Below are positions 6,681 to 14,156 of a DNA stretch of 64,000 nt, piece by piece. Below the pieces are notes generated by a model. It worked only from the letters and a program-made list of their open reading frames with translations. It was not told the DNA's origin and searched no databases. Location: assembly GCA_905142475.1 (NCBI GenBank), contig LR990732.1, positions 1 through 64,000 of the forward strand, read 5' to 3'. Position 1 is the first letter of the stretch, and every line of letters starts with the position of its first letter. The DNA comes from Xanthomonas hydrangeae. Its GTDB lineage: Bacteria; Pseudomonadota; Gammaproteobacteria; Xanthomonadales; Xanthomonadaceae. The position numbers and the translations under genes are program-made.

Positions 6681-7225
6681 CAGAAAGACCCCCGACGTTC
6701 TGCGGCTTGCTGAATGGCATTTACTGACGCCTCGACCCGGCGAACCTCCTGCAGAACATGTTCCATGAGCGTGACTTGGGAGGTCCATCGCTCGTCCTGA
6801 CTCAACCGCCTAACCGCAGTGTTCAAGTTCCTTCCTACGGCCATGAGCTGGAGGGAGGTCTTGTGCAAGGCGTCAACCTCGCTCGTCGTGACGATAGGCG
6901 TCTGCTTCAACTTGGCCCGTATCAACGCGGCCAACCACCCGCCAATGGAGTGCCCCTCGACGGCCGCTGCCTGCTTAACCTGCTCTATCTCATCAAGAAA
7001 TAAGCGGATAGAGAGGCTCGGCCGTTTTCCACCACCCGCATCTAGGCTCCGTGGTTGCAAGCCAACATCACCCTCCAGGCCCAGCACTTGGCGCATGACC
7101 AGTACCTGCAACGCCTTTAGGGTCAACCCACGATCTTTCGCAAACTTCTTCCATGCGTCATGTAGCCCGGCAGGAACCAGCGTCAGTAGGGGCTTCTCAT
7201 CCAGTTGTGCCGCCAGCTTGCTCAT
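6680..7225 (-). CDS. Relaxosome accessory protein (MobC/TraJ-like)
   Basis: 181 residues from MSKLAAQLDEKPLL; an alternative TTG start at 7246 adds 7 residues. Residues 13-45 (LTLVPAGLHDAWKKFAKDRG) suggest a ribbon-helix-helix or similar DNA-binding start. Residues about 70-105 (LSIRLFLDEIEQVKQAAAVE) and the helical C-terminus (GRNLNTAVRRL) match mobilisation accessory proteins that bind oriT next to the nic site. It is immediately upstream of and overlapping the relaxase gene. Its own promoter region contains the candidate nic site. The exact family is not certain. Confidence 0.7.
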   Translation of the reverse strand: MSKLAAQLDEKPLLTLVPAGLHDAWKKFAKDRGLTLKALQVLVMRQVLGLEGDVGLQPRSLDAGGGKRPSLSIRLFLDEIEQVKQAAAVEGHSIGGWLAALIRAKLKQTPIVTTSEVDALHKTSLQLMAVGRNLNTAVRRLSQDERWTSQVTLMEHVLQEVRRVEASVNAIQQAAERRGSF

Positions 7226-7271
7226 CACCCCAAATACCTCACCCAAATATATATTTTCACCGCCGCATGGC

Positions 7272-7279
7272 TATCCTGC
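7272..7279 (+). other. Candidate oriT nic site (TATCCTGC)
   Basis: TATCCTGC matches the nic core of MOBP plasmids such as RP4 (cut between TATCCTG and C). It lies about 47 bases before the accessory/relaxase operon, where oriT normally sits. AT-rich DNA (AATATATATTTTC) lies just beside it, as is usual for strand opening. Confidence 0.6.
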
Positions 7280-7302
7280 CTTAGTGTTTAGCTCCTAGCA
7301 AG

Positions 7303-7320
7303 CGTTCTGCATGCAGAACG
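7303..7320. promoter_or_regulatory. 18-bp palindrome CGTTCTGCATGCAGAACG
   Basis: Perfect palindrome with core GTTCTGCATGCAGAAC, which recurs inside the 50-bp palindrome at 7858-7907. The two copies bracket the 71-bp tandem array beside parAB. Candidate ParB-binding site. Confidence 0.6.
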
Positions 7321-7423
7321 TCCGACCGTGGTCGGCTCATGACTGCTAAAAGGCGGGTCAGCAGAGGTCGGATACTCCGCGCGCGGAGGGGTGAGGTCTG
7401 CAGGAGACGTCTTGCCGCCGCTG

Positions 7424-7812
7424 AAGACACGGCGGCTGCGCCGGGAAAAGCGGTTTGGCAGGAGTAGGGCAGGGTGAGATTGCTGACGCCGGGGAGGACA
7501 CGGCGGCTGCGCCGGGAAAAGCGGTTTGGCAGGAGTAGGGTAGGGTGAGATTGCTGACGCCGGGGGGGACACGGCGGCTGCGCCGGGAAAAGCGGTTTGG
7601 CAGGAGTAGGGCAGGGTGAGATTGCTGACGCCGGGGAGGACACGGCGGCTGCGCCGGGAAAAGCGGTTTGGCAGGAGTAGGGCAGGGTGAGATTGCTGAC
7701 GCCGGGGAGGACACGGCGACTGCGCCGAGAAAGGCGGTTTAGCAGGAGCGGGGGAGGGGAGGGGGGCGGTTCTGCCGACCGTGAGGACACGGCAGCTGCG
7801 TTGAAAGATACG
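7424..7812. repeat. 71-bp tandem repeat array (four full units)
   Basis: CGGTTTGGCAGGAGTAGGGC recurs with a fixed period of 71 bp: units begin at 7451, 7522, 7593 and 7664, with a worn fifth at 7735. Units are nearly identical, with changes mainly in the last. Open frames through the array only reflect that 71 is not a multiple of three, so the repeat is read in all frames. No protein is implied. Its place, downstream of parB and next to oriT, fits a centromere or handling site. Confidence 0.85.
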
Positions 7813-7857
7813 GTCTAGCACAGGGGCATAGTTCTGCCTGGCGTCCGTAGGTCGAAG

Positions 7858-7907
7858 GCTCATAGCCTCCTGCTGTTCTGCATGCAGAACAGCAGGAGGC
7901 TATGAGC
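7858..7907. repeat. Perfect 50-bp palindrome
   Basis: From GCTCATAGCCTCCTGCTG at the left to its exact inverse at the right, with the 16-bp core GTTCTGCATGCAGAAC at the centre. No mismatch over 25 bp per arm and no loop. It ends 60 bases after parB. It could be a strong parS-like site; a cruciform is possible. Confidence 0.8.
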
Positions 7908-7927
7908 ACCATGCAGCATGCAAAACA

Positions 7928-7947
7928 AAGGCGGCCGTAGCCGCCTT
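7928..7947 (-). terminator. Intrinsic terminator after parB
   Basis: On the minus strand AAGGCGGC-TACG-GCCGCCTT forms an 8-bp stem followed by TGTTTTG, 20 bases past the parB stop. Confidence 0.75.
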
Positions 7948-7967
7948 GAGTTCGGATCAACACTGGA

Positions 7968-9077
7968 TCAGCGCGTCAACCGAAGAATTCGTAAGTCGGC
8001 CAGTGGGTAAGGGGAGGACCCGCCGTTTGCTAGTCGAACCATAGCCATTCCCTCATCCGCCTCCGCGTCCAAGAGCAGTGTGCCAAGCTCATTGCCATCA
8101 GCGAGCGTAACCACTACGCGGGCAGCAACGGGCCGCTTTGGCGCGGGCGACTTCTGGGAAACAGGGGCCACCGACTTGCCCGCTTCTGGCGCAACACCCA
8201 TCCCAGCACCGTCCTTGGCAGATGCTGGATCAGTCTCAGGACTGTCAGTGCGGCTAGCCTCACTTGGGGGCGGAGACACATCGGTTGAACTCGCAGGAAC
8301 CGAAGATGCGTCGCTGGCTGGTGTGGACGGAGCGTCCAGTCGTTGCAAGTCGGCACGAGTGAAGGGGGACTCCGCGCTGGCGTCAGCGAGTGCGGCTGCA
8401 ACCTGTGCGGTCTTTTCCTTGAATACCTTCCCGATGTTAGCGATGACGGTGTAGTCGCGCAGCGCCCCGCGCTCGACTGCTTCAAGAACCGGCTCTGGCA
8501 GGGCGAGCATGCCGATGTGGTTGGCAACCCACGTCTTGCCTTTGCCTAGCGATTTTCCGAGCTGCGCGTAGGAATAGCCATGCTTGTCGATCAACTTGCG
8601 TAAACCCTGTGCCGTTTGCAGCGGATTTAGATCCTTGCGCAGCAAGTTCTCAATCAGCGTTTCGACCGCGCTGGTAGAGGCGGTAGCCTCCCGATCAATA
8701 ATGGCGTCGACGGCGCCGATCTTGGCGTGAATGTGTGCCCGCCAGCGATGCTCTCCAGTGATTACCAGATACCGTCCGGCCTGTTCCGGGTTCGGCCTGA
8801 GCTTGATTGGCTGGTTTAGCCCAACCTCGGCAATGCTGAGAGCCAACGTTTGGACCCAATCCCAGTCAATGGGCCGGGTCTGATCCGGTGAAGGGTCGAT
8901 CAATCCGACTTCGATAGCTTGGACAGACACCTTGCCTGAGTGACCGTCTACGGCACCCACCACAGCACTGAAGCTGTCGGCGCTGTCAGCACCGAATCCA
9001 GAAAGGCCTTTCGCGCTCATCGCCGCCAGGCTTGCGGCAAAACCGCCGCCCGTCTTCTTGGGCACATCTGCGCTCAT
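7968..9077 (-). CDS. parB: Plasmid partition protein ParB
   Basis: 369 residues. Residues about 50-130 form the ParB/Srx CTP-binding domain, with the signature GEHRWRAH at 108-113 (GERR box variant). Residues about 140-200 hold the helix-turn-helix (SYAQLGKSLGKGKTWVANHI). Then comes a Ser/Pro/Asp-rich linker and a C-terminal part with VVVTLADGNELGTLLL. ParB loads at parS, slides as a CTP clamp and activates ParA. The ATG overlaps the parA stop (ATGA). The palindrome GTTCTGCATGCAGAAC nearby is the best candidate target. Confidence 0.9.
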   Translation of the reverse strand: MSADVPKKTGGGFAASLAAMSAKGLSGFGADSADSFSAVVGAVDGHSGKVSVQAIEVGLIDPSPDQTRPIDWDWVQTLALSIAEVGLNQPIKLRPNPEQAGRYLVITGEHRWRAHIHAKIGAVDAIIDREATASTSAVETLIENLLRKDLNPLQTAQGLRKLIDKHGYSYAQLGKSLGKGKTWVANHIGMLALPEPVLEAVERGALRDYTVIANIGKVFKEKTAQVAAALADASAESPFTRADLQRLDAPSTPASDASSVPASSTDVSPPPSEASRTDSPETDPASAKDGAGMGVAPEAGKSVAPVSQKSPAPKRPVAARVVVTLADGNELGTLLLDAEADEGMAMVRLANGGSSPYPLADLRILRLTR

Positions 9078-9856
9078 GCCGCCACCTTGGCCCGCTCACG
9101 GGACGCAATTCGCTGCAACAACTCAGTGAACACCCGCTTCATCTCCTTGCCAGCTTCACGCGCGGCCGACTTGTCGACTTTCCAAACGGGAATATGCTCG
9201 TCGATCGCTTCACCAATGCTCGTGCGATTTCCGAGGTAGGAGGAAGTAATCAGACCCTTGTAGGCATCGCGCAGCTGTTCCAGCTTTTCCTTATGGGCCG
9301 GGCTCGTATTGTTCACTCTGTTAGGAACAATGCCGATAAAGTCCAGCCCTTTGCCGCCGCTCCTTTTGAAGGTCATCACACGCCGGGTGTTGTCCAAGAA
9401 CTCGGTGAGCCCCTGAATCGCATAACTCTCCATGTCCACCGGCGTCGCGAAATAGTCTGCAGCAAAGAGTGCCGCTTCATGGGTCCGGTTCCACGCCGGG
9501 GAAGTGTCGATGACGCAGAAATCGAACCCGTCAGACACCGACTCGATCTTGTCGGCAAACTCTCCGGCCATCATCAGGTCACCCTCAAAGAACTTCTTGA
9601 GGCTGGGATCCGCCTGCAGCAAGGCAATGTTCCCTTTGTACTCGCCAATCGGCGGAATCGCCTCTCGCTGGAAGAAAGCAGACGCCTTGATCCCGGTAGC
9701 ATGCTCAATCAGGGTGGAACTGGAATTGGCCTGGTCGTCCAAGTCTACGAAGAGAACACGCTTGTCCATCACTTGCGCGATGAACCATGCCAGGTGCACA
9801 GACAAGGTGGATTTTCCAACCCCACCTTTACGGTTGGCCATCACGATCGTAATCAC
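9074..9856 (-). CDS. parA: Plasmid partition ATPase ParA
   Basis: 260 residues. The deviant Walker A KGGVGKST is at residues 10-17, with the signature Lys10. Walker A' VLFVDLDDQANSS follows at about 34-46, and Walker B DFCVIDTSPAW near residue 110. There is no N-terminal helix-turn-helix, so it is the short ParA type; repression of the operon then usually falls to a small partner or ParB. It forms gradients on the nucleoid to move plasmid copies. Its start overlaps the stop of the upstream small gene by 4 bases. Confidence 0.92.
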   Translation of the reverse strand: MITIVMANRKGGVGKSTLSVHLAWFIAQVMDKRVLFVDLDDQANSSSTLIEHATGIKASAFFQREAIPPIGEYKGNIALLQADPSLKKFFEGDLMMAGEFADKIESVSDGFDFCVIDTSPAWNRTHEAALFAADYFATPVDMESYAIQGLTEFLDNTRRVMTFKRSGGKGLDFIGIVPNRVNNTSPAHKEKLEQLRDAYKGLITSSYLGNRTSIGEAIDEHIPVWKVDKSAAREAGKEMKRVFTELLQRIASRERAKVAA

Positions 9857-10065
9857 TCGTTGTTCCCTCCCTGGGGATCGAGGGGGTCAAGCTTGTTTTT
9901 CTTCAACCAGAGCTGCACGCCCTCGAACATGATTTCCTGCAACGAGGGCATCCGCGTAGTGAGTTTCGCGAGCGTCAGCCGCTCCCAATTCGGATCTGTC
10001 AGCCTGAGCGGGACCAGTCTCATAGCTGGCTTCTTCTTTTCCGCCGGCTTCTTAGGTGCTGCCAT
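9853..10065 (-). CDS. Small basic partition regulator (ribbon-helix-helix-like)
   Basis: 70 residues from ATG 10065, with GAGG 9 bases upstream; another ATG at 10080 is possible. A Lys/Pro/Ala-rich flexible N-terminus (MAAPKKPAEKKKPAMRL) is followed by a strand (RLVPLRLTD) and helices (LTLAKLTTRMPSLQEIMFEG). This resembles ParG/CopG-type repressors with a mobile basic tail. It overlaps both its neighbours, so the four par genes are translated together. Likely binds the operator palindromes at 10399-10443. Confidence 0.65.
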   Translation of the reverse strand: MAAPKKPAEKKKPAMRLVPLRLTDPNWERLTLAKLTTRMPSLQEIMFEGVQLWLKKNKLDPLDPQGGNNE

Positions 10066-10351
10066 CAGAATCATCCTCATCGGTGTAAATCAATGCGGCC
10101 TGGTGCGGCCACTCTCCCGTCAGTTCTTCCAGCCGCTTGAACGCGGCGTCTTCCGCGTTGAACCAAGCGACGACTGCCTCTGAATTAGGGGTGACGGTCC
10201 CCGTCTCGTCAGTGAGGTCAGCTGCATCAAACGCAGCGTCCTGAGCTTCCTTGCCGGTGAAACCTTGCCTGCTTAGGACTGCTTCAGCAGCTGTGCATGC
10301 TTCCGCAATGTCATCCAGCGAGGCATCGCAGTAAAAGAGCCATAGGCCCAT
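10052..10351 (-). CDS. Hypothetical protein, first gene of the par operon (99 aa)
   Basis: MGLWLFYCDASLDDIAEACT...; AAGGAG lies 7-12 bases before the ATG. Acidic and Ala-rich, with an Asp-rich C-terminus (YTDEDDSDGST). No family known to me. Its stop overlaps the next gene, and it is the first gene after the strong promoter at 10390-10418, so it is made in step with ParA and ParB. Could be an accessory partition or anti-repressor protein; this is inference from position. Confidence 0.6.
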   Translation of the reverse strand: MGLWLFYCDASLDDIAEACTAAEAVLSRQGFTGKEAQDAAFDAADLTDETGTVTPNSEAVVAWFNAEDAAFKRLEELTGEWPHQAALIYTDEDDSDGST

Positions 10352-10389
10352 GTGCAACTCCTTACAGTGATTGTTGCGTCCCCACGGAA

Positions 10390-10418
10390 ACTATGAATGC
10401 ATGATTTCATGCTGTCAA
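10390..10418 (-). promoter_or_regulatory. Sigma70 promoter of the par operon
   Basis: Minus strand: -35 TTGACA (10418-10413), 17-base spacer, -10 CATAGT (10395-10390). The transcript would begin about 30 bases before the first par gene. Confidence 0.75.
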
Positions 10419-10443
10419 GCATTCATGATGCTAAAGCATCATA
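10399..10443. promoter_or_regulatory. Operator palindromes over the par promoter
   Basis: GCATGATTTCATGC (10399-10412) fills the promoter spacer. ATGATGCT-AA-AGCATCAT (10426-10443) lies just upstream of the -35. Both are dyads with shared CATGATG elements, so the operon is very likely autorepressed. Confidence 0.65.
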
Positions 10444-10785
10444 GGGACCCCCCCCACCTTCCTGCATACCTTCGTGAAATGAGTGGTTACTGGGCGCTCG
10501 CAACGGTTTGCACACAAACCCGGCTGAGCGGTGGGCCGGCGTGCCGGCCTGGCGCGATTTGTCCGGGTCTTAGCGCCCGTAGGGTCGCGCGCAGCGCGAG
10601 GGCACGGCGTTTTTTGCCGTGGGCCGCTTAGACCGTTGCTCACGTGCAGATCCCGGTGCGGGCTGTTAAACAAAGCTTTTCGTTGTCGGCGTAGCCGACT
10701 CCTTTCTGCTTTTGCTCCACCTCGACTGAGCTTTAATGCCAAAGGCTGACTGGATGACCTTCCAAATAAGGCGGACAAATAATTG
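10444..10785. other. Gene-free GC-rich stretch with hairpins
   Basis: No supported gene. Contains GGCCGGCGTGCCGGCC-type dyads and CACGGC-GTTTTTT-GCCGTG (about 10603-10621). The long basic frame on the minus strand has no ribosome site or family motif. Confidence 0.4.
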
Positions 10786-10835
10786 ATGTTGTGCACAGCG
10801 TTACACACAGCGTTATGCACAACCGCTGTGGATAC
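10755..10835. other. Candidate origin segment: AT-rich DNA and DnaA boxes
   Basis: TTATGCACA (10813-10821) is a perfect TTATNCACA DnaA box. TGTGGATAC (10827-10835, reverse) differs by one base. TTACACACA and TTGTGCACA nearby are weaker. An AT-rich stretch (CAAATAATTGATG, about 10775-10787) adjoins. Together they look like the DnaA/opening part of an iteron origin whose Rep gene lies at 12874. Confidence 0.6.
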
Positions 10836-10975
10836 CGGGTGCCAGCTGCGCTGGGATGCGACATTAGTGGGATATGGAGCCCAGCAGGCCGCGGTAACCC
10901 CGCTTTGGGGCCATAAAAAAGCCGCCGAGAGGACTCCGGCGGCTAGAGAGGCAGAATTCGGGCAGGAGAAGGCCG

Positions 10976-11785
10976 CTAGGAGTTGCCCAGCAAGTCGAGG
11001 ATAGTTGCGATGGCCTCCAAGCTGCCTGGCGTGTTGCCGGGGCGCCTGGGGGGCTTTAGGGCGCCATCAAACCGTGGTCCTTGACGCTTTCTAGCAATTT
11101 CCTTTGTCCAGTCTTCGCCTGTCATCTCGCCATCGGCGCGAGTCCTGGAGAATTTGGCGATGTTGCCTTGCCCCTTCGTGCGATCGGCATGGGCACGATC
11201 GCGCGCCAATTGGAACGAAGTGCCCAGCATCTGGCAAAGCCGGCTGAGGTTGAGCCGGCGTACGGCCGGCTCGCTGCGGTATACAGCTTTGCCGGCTGCA
11301 TCGAGGGAATGCCGCCGGACCTGCTTCGTGGGGAAGGCCCAACCCAAGCCGATCATCATGTCGATGGCACGCCTGGCGCGGCGTACGTCAGCCTCGGTTT
11401 GGCTGCCGAACGCGAGCTGGGCCAAGTCGGTCAGGGTGTAGCGGCTCCACTTGCCGCCAACAGGATTCGGCTTGCCGAGAAATCCGGTACGGATGTCTGC
11501 CAGGTAGAGCAAAGCAACAGACATGGCCAGTAAGGATTCGGCGCCGTCACGGCGTAACGCGCGCGCACGTTCATGGGCGCGCTTAATGTTGTAGCCAGCA
11601 ACAATGATGTGCCGGCAGATACGGAACCACGCGATACCTCGGCGGTTTTCGAAGCACTGCACCAGCTCGGCGGTAGTTGCGCCGATGACGCCAGGCCGCT
11701 TCTTGCTGCCAGTGGGTTTTCTCCAACGGACACGCTTATGGGGCCGCTTGGAGCCGGATGGTTGTGGCGAGTCTAGTGTGGCCAT
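10976..11785 (-). CDS. Hypothetical protein in the replication region (269 aa)
   Basis: Basic N-terminus (KRPHKRVRWRKPTGSKKRPG), a helical middle (IAWFRICRHIIVAGYNIKRAHERARALRR as two helices), a likely winged-helix segment (YTLTDLAQLAFGSQTEADVRRA) and a basic C-terminus. It is probably DNA-binding. Its place between the DnaA boxes and the iterons suggests a part in replication or its control, but I cannot name the family. A RepA-type initiator is one possibility. No overlapping neighbour; it is transcribed away from rep. Confidence 0.65.
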   Translation of the reverse strand: MATLDSPQPSGSKRPHKRVRWRKPTGSKKRPGVIGATTAELVQCFENRRGIAWFRICRHIIVAGYNIKRAHERARALRRDGAESLLAMSVALLYLADIRTGFLGKPNPVGGKWSRYTLTDLAQLAFGSQTEADVRRARRAIDMMIGLGWAFPTKQVRRHSLDAAGKAVYRSEPAVRRLNLSRLCQMLGTSFQLARDRAHADRTKGQGNIAKFSRTRADGEMTGEDWTKEIARKRQGPRFDGALKPPRRPGNTPGSLEAIATILDLLGNS

Positions 11786-11934
11786 CGCCCACGCCGGACT
11801 ATGGCGACGGGGACGTAGACAGATTTGTAACCGATCATCCTTATCCCTGTTGCACGGTGATCCGGGCCGGATTAGGATGGCGACGTACAGAGGCGCCGTC
11901 CTGATTGGTTATCCCGGTCAGAACCAATGTCTTG

Positions 11935-11973
11935 AAAAGGCCACCGTTGCAGCGGTGGCCTTTTCGTTTTTTT
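11935..11973 (+). terminator. Strong intrinsic terminator with no gene before it
   Basis: Stem AAAAGGCCACCG / CGGTGGCCTTTT (12 bp), loop TTGCAG, then CG and seven T. On the plus strand no coding gene ends here, so it may finish a small RNA starting after 11786. Confidence 0.8.
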
Positions 11974-12050
11974 ACTACTGGCTTCAGCCGGTAGCACCCT
12001 GAACTATGAAAGCGCGATCAGTATGGGCAGCGGAAAATTCGGCACGCAAC

Positions 12051-12408
12051 GGGGAAGGATTCCGAGCTGAGCCGCTCCGGAACTGGATGGGGAAGGATTC
12101 CGAGAAGCCGCCTGGTACGGCCGCACCAGACGATCAGGGAAGGATTCCGAGACGCCAGCTCTCCCTGAAGAAATAGCCCGTGTTTAGCTGTCTTGCGCTG
12201 TAAGTGGCCGCCCAAGAGCCGTGGTCACTAGAACGGATAGGGAAGAATTCCGAGGCGCTGTCCATACGCACAGATGGAGCGATTGGGGAAAGATTCCGAG
12301 CAGGAGGGGTGCTGCCACGCTTGGAGATGGGGAAGGATTCCGAGTACCGATCTGCGCGAAGTGCGCGAACGCCACGCGCCGTATGCCCAATCAGGGAAGG
12401 ATTCCGAG
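12051..12408 (+). repeat. Iteron-like repeats 1-7 (GGGGAAGGATTCCGAG)
   Basis: Copies of (G)GGGAAGGATTCCGAG at 12051, 12089, 12137, 12240 (GAATTCC variant), 12285 (AAGATTCC), 12329 and 12394, all in one orientation. Spacing is irregular (38-103 bp), unlike the tight 20-22 bp of classic iterons. They lie upstream of the Rep_3-type initiator gene and are the best candidates for its binding sites at oriV. Confidence 0.8.
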
Positions 12409-12472
12409 ACGACTGTCTTGAACTGGCTCCTTATCAAGCTTGCAGCTGCAGTTGCCATTCCGGGGACTCTCT

Positions 12473-12730
12473 AGGATCGCCGGTCCGGCAGGGCCGTGGT
12501 GGGCAACAGGTGGGCGATGGCGCGTTGTCGGTTCGCGCGCATGCTTCTTGGAAAGGGCTGCGCCTGCAGGGCAACGTGCGCCGCCTGGTCGACGCCGCCG
12601 GAGGGATCAACCTGGGCAAGTCGACCAGCGGCCGTCGGCACGGCGATCGCGTCGGTGGAGCTGGTGACCTGGTGCTGTTGCGGTAGGCCGGCGCCAGCAC
12701 GGCCGCGCTGAGGGCTTGACCTGGGCGGAT
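12473..12730. repeat. Gene-free DNA; left part copies 18330-18430
   Basis: GATCGCCGG, CCGGCAGGGC, GTGGGCAACAGGTGGGCGATGG and CTGCGCCTGCAGGG occur in the same order as at 18330-18430. No gene is seen. It separates iteron 7 from iteron 8 by almost 400 bp, so it may be an insertion into the origin. Confidence 0.55.
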
Positions 12731-12776
12731 CTGGCGCGGTTTGGGACGCAGCACGGTTACCTATGCCCAGGACAAT

Positions 12777-12792
12777 GGGGAGAGATTCCGAA
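12777..12792 (+). repeat. Iteron-like repeat 8 (GGGGAGAGATTCCGAA)
   Basis: Isolated, slightly changed copy of the repeat, 97 bases before the rep ATG, next to the inverted repeat that probably serves as the rep operator. Confidence 0.65.
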
Positions 12793-12800
12793 GCCCCAAA

Positions 12801-12833
12801 GGGGAAAGGGGAATTTGCGAATTCCCTTTCCCC
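12801..12833. promoter_or_regulatory. Inverted repeat before rep (autorepression operator)
   Basis: GGGGAAAGGGGAATT, TGC, GAATTCCCTTTCCCC: an inverted repeat whose arms share GGGGAA...ATTCC with the iterons. Rep_3 initiators bind iterons as monomers and such inverted half-sites as dimers, shutting off their own gene. It lies 41 bases before the rep start. Confidence 0.7.
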
Positions 12834-12873
12834 ATATTAGAGTGGCTGAAGGCCGTTGAATTAGGAATAGGAA

Positions 12874-13644
12874 ATGCCAACGCAGCAGCACGTAACCGCA
12901 ACGAAAGCCATGCGAGGTTTGCCCAAGGGCGTCGAAGATGCCATCGCCCCGCGCACTGTCACGCAATCAAATGAATTGATCGAGGCGTCCTACTCTCTCA
13001 CGTTGAATGAGAAGCGCCTGCTGCTTCTGGCGGCCACTCTGATCGACCCGGGCAAGTCGCCTAAGCAGAACGCTTCTATCCGAATCACCGCTACGGATTT
13101 TGCAGAGACGTTTGGGATCTCAGCTGGGTATGAAGCGCTGGAGCAAGCAGCGGTGCGCCTTTACGACAGGTCCATCAAGAGCGTGGCCCGCACTCGCCGT
13201 GGCGTTCCTGTCGAAGAGCGGCGCTGGCTGACCGGTCGCGCGGTATACGACGAGGGAGCCGTCCAGCTCGAATTCAACGAAGGCATCCTGGACTACATGA
13301 CCCTGCTGTCTGAGCAGTTCACCACGTATCCACTTCAGCAGATTAGCCAGTTATCCAGCTTCTACACGATCAGAATCTATGAACTCGCGGTAGCAGCCCA
13401 ACCTGCCGGCGAGCTCTACCTAGAGTTGCAACGTCTGAGAGAAATTCTTGATCTTGGCAGCAAGTACCCCAGCGTGAAAGATCTGCGCCGGTATGTGATT
13501 GACCCTGCCGTTGAGCAGATCACAAGTACGTCGCCCTGGAAAATGCGGGCCGAGCCGGTACGAGAAGGGCGAAAGGTCATCGGTTTCAAGCTCTTTGCCG
13601 AGAAGCAGCAACAACGAAATGTCGTCCTGGCGTCTGCAATGTAA
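12874..13644 (+). CDS. rep: Replication initiator, Rep_3 family
   Basis: 256 residues; AGGAATAGGAA precedes the ATG. Residues about 30-150 (SNELIEASYSLTLNEKRLLL, then RITATDFAETFGIS) form the first winged helix typical of RepB/Rep_3 initiators. Residues about 155-245 (FTTYPLQQISQLSSFYTIRIYEL, then KYPSVKDLRRYVIDPAVEQI) form the second, which binds iterons. It would open the origin with DnaA. Upstream are eight iteron-like repeats and an inverted repeat sharing their core. Normal length for the family. Confidence 0.9.
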   Translation: MPTQQHVTATKAMRGLPKGVEDAIAPRTVTQSNELIEASYSLTLNEKRLLLLAATLIDPGKSPKQNASIRITATDFAETFGISAGYEALEQAAVRLYDRSIKSVARTRRGVPVEERRWLTGRAVYDEGAVQLEFNEGILDYMTLLSEQFTTYPLQQISQLSSFYTIRIYELAVAAQPAGELYLELQRLREILDLGSKYPSVKDLRRYVIDPAVEQITSTSPWKMRAEPVREGRKVIGFKLFAEKQQQRNVVLASAM

Positions 13645-13734
13645 TGCGCGCATAGATAGTACCGAGGGCGTCGTTGGCGCCATCGCCGGCAAGAGCCGGT
13701 CGGCTACCCTGCAGGTGAGTGGCCGACGATAGAT

Positions 13735-14061
13735 TCATTTGAATAATGCAAAGCCAACTCCAGCCAGTCCGAGCAACCCAAAGACACACAGCAAAAAAAT
13801 CAGAGACGTGTTGCTAAATGGTGGCTTAGGAAGAGGCTCGGCGGTTTTGAATTCACGGCGGGCGCTGGCAACGGAATCGTGTTTCAGCGCGTAGAAATAG
13901 CAAGAGAGGCCGAAAAAAATCGACACTGCGGCGAAAGGTAGCGCGCCTAGCAGATATAGCTTGTTCTCCAGCAACTCAGGTCCGGCAAAGATGAAAGCGA
14001 AAATGAAAACCGCGATCCCCTGAGCGGAAAGTATTACAGAGATTGATTTCAGCTTATGCAT
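13735..14061 (-). CDS. Small integral membrane protein (108 aa)
   Basis: MHKLKSISVILSAQ..., start chosen for CAGGAGAG just upstream. Three hydrophobic segments: about 6-26 (ISVILSAQGIAVFIFAFIFA), 37-58 (LLGALPFAAVSIFFGLSCYF) and 87-106 (LIFLLCVFGLLGLAGVGFAL). A short charged loop (KHDSVASARREFKTAEPLP) lies between the last two. Family unknown. It faces rep tail to tail. Confidence 0.6.
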   Translation of the reverse strand: MHKLKSISVILSAQGIAVFIFAFIFAGPELLENKLYLLGALPFAAVSIFFGLSCYFYALKHDSVASARREFKTAEPLPKPPFSNTSLIFLLCVFGLLGLAGVGFALFK

Positions 14062-14156
14062 GGTTCTCTCCTGCTTAGATAGACAATCTAACAGCACCCA
14101 TCTGCAGGGTCTGAGATGAGTTCTCTATGCGTAAAGCCCACGTCCTACACCGATGC

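Noticed and set aside
7424..7812. CRISPR-like array
   Set aside because: The 71-bp units are contiguous tandem repeats without unique spacers, and no cas genes are present.
7281..7863. Repetitive protein genes on the minus strand (118-191 residues)
   Set aside because: They only reflect the 71-bp DNA repeat read in three frames; no ribosome sites and no family.
10431..10820. Basic 129-residue protein on the minus strand
   Set aside because: Covers DnaA boxes and hairpins, has no ribosome site, and its Arg/Pro-rich make-up is what GC-rich non-coding DNA gives.
12201..12770. Frames of 60-160 residues in the iteron region
   Set aside because: They overlap iterons and the duplicated GC-rich piece; no ribosome sites or motifs.
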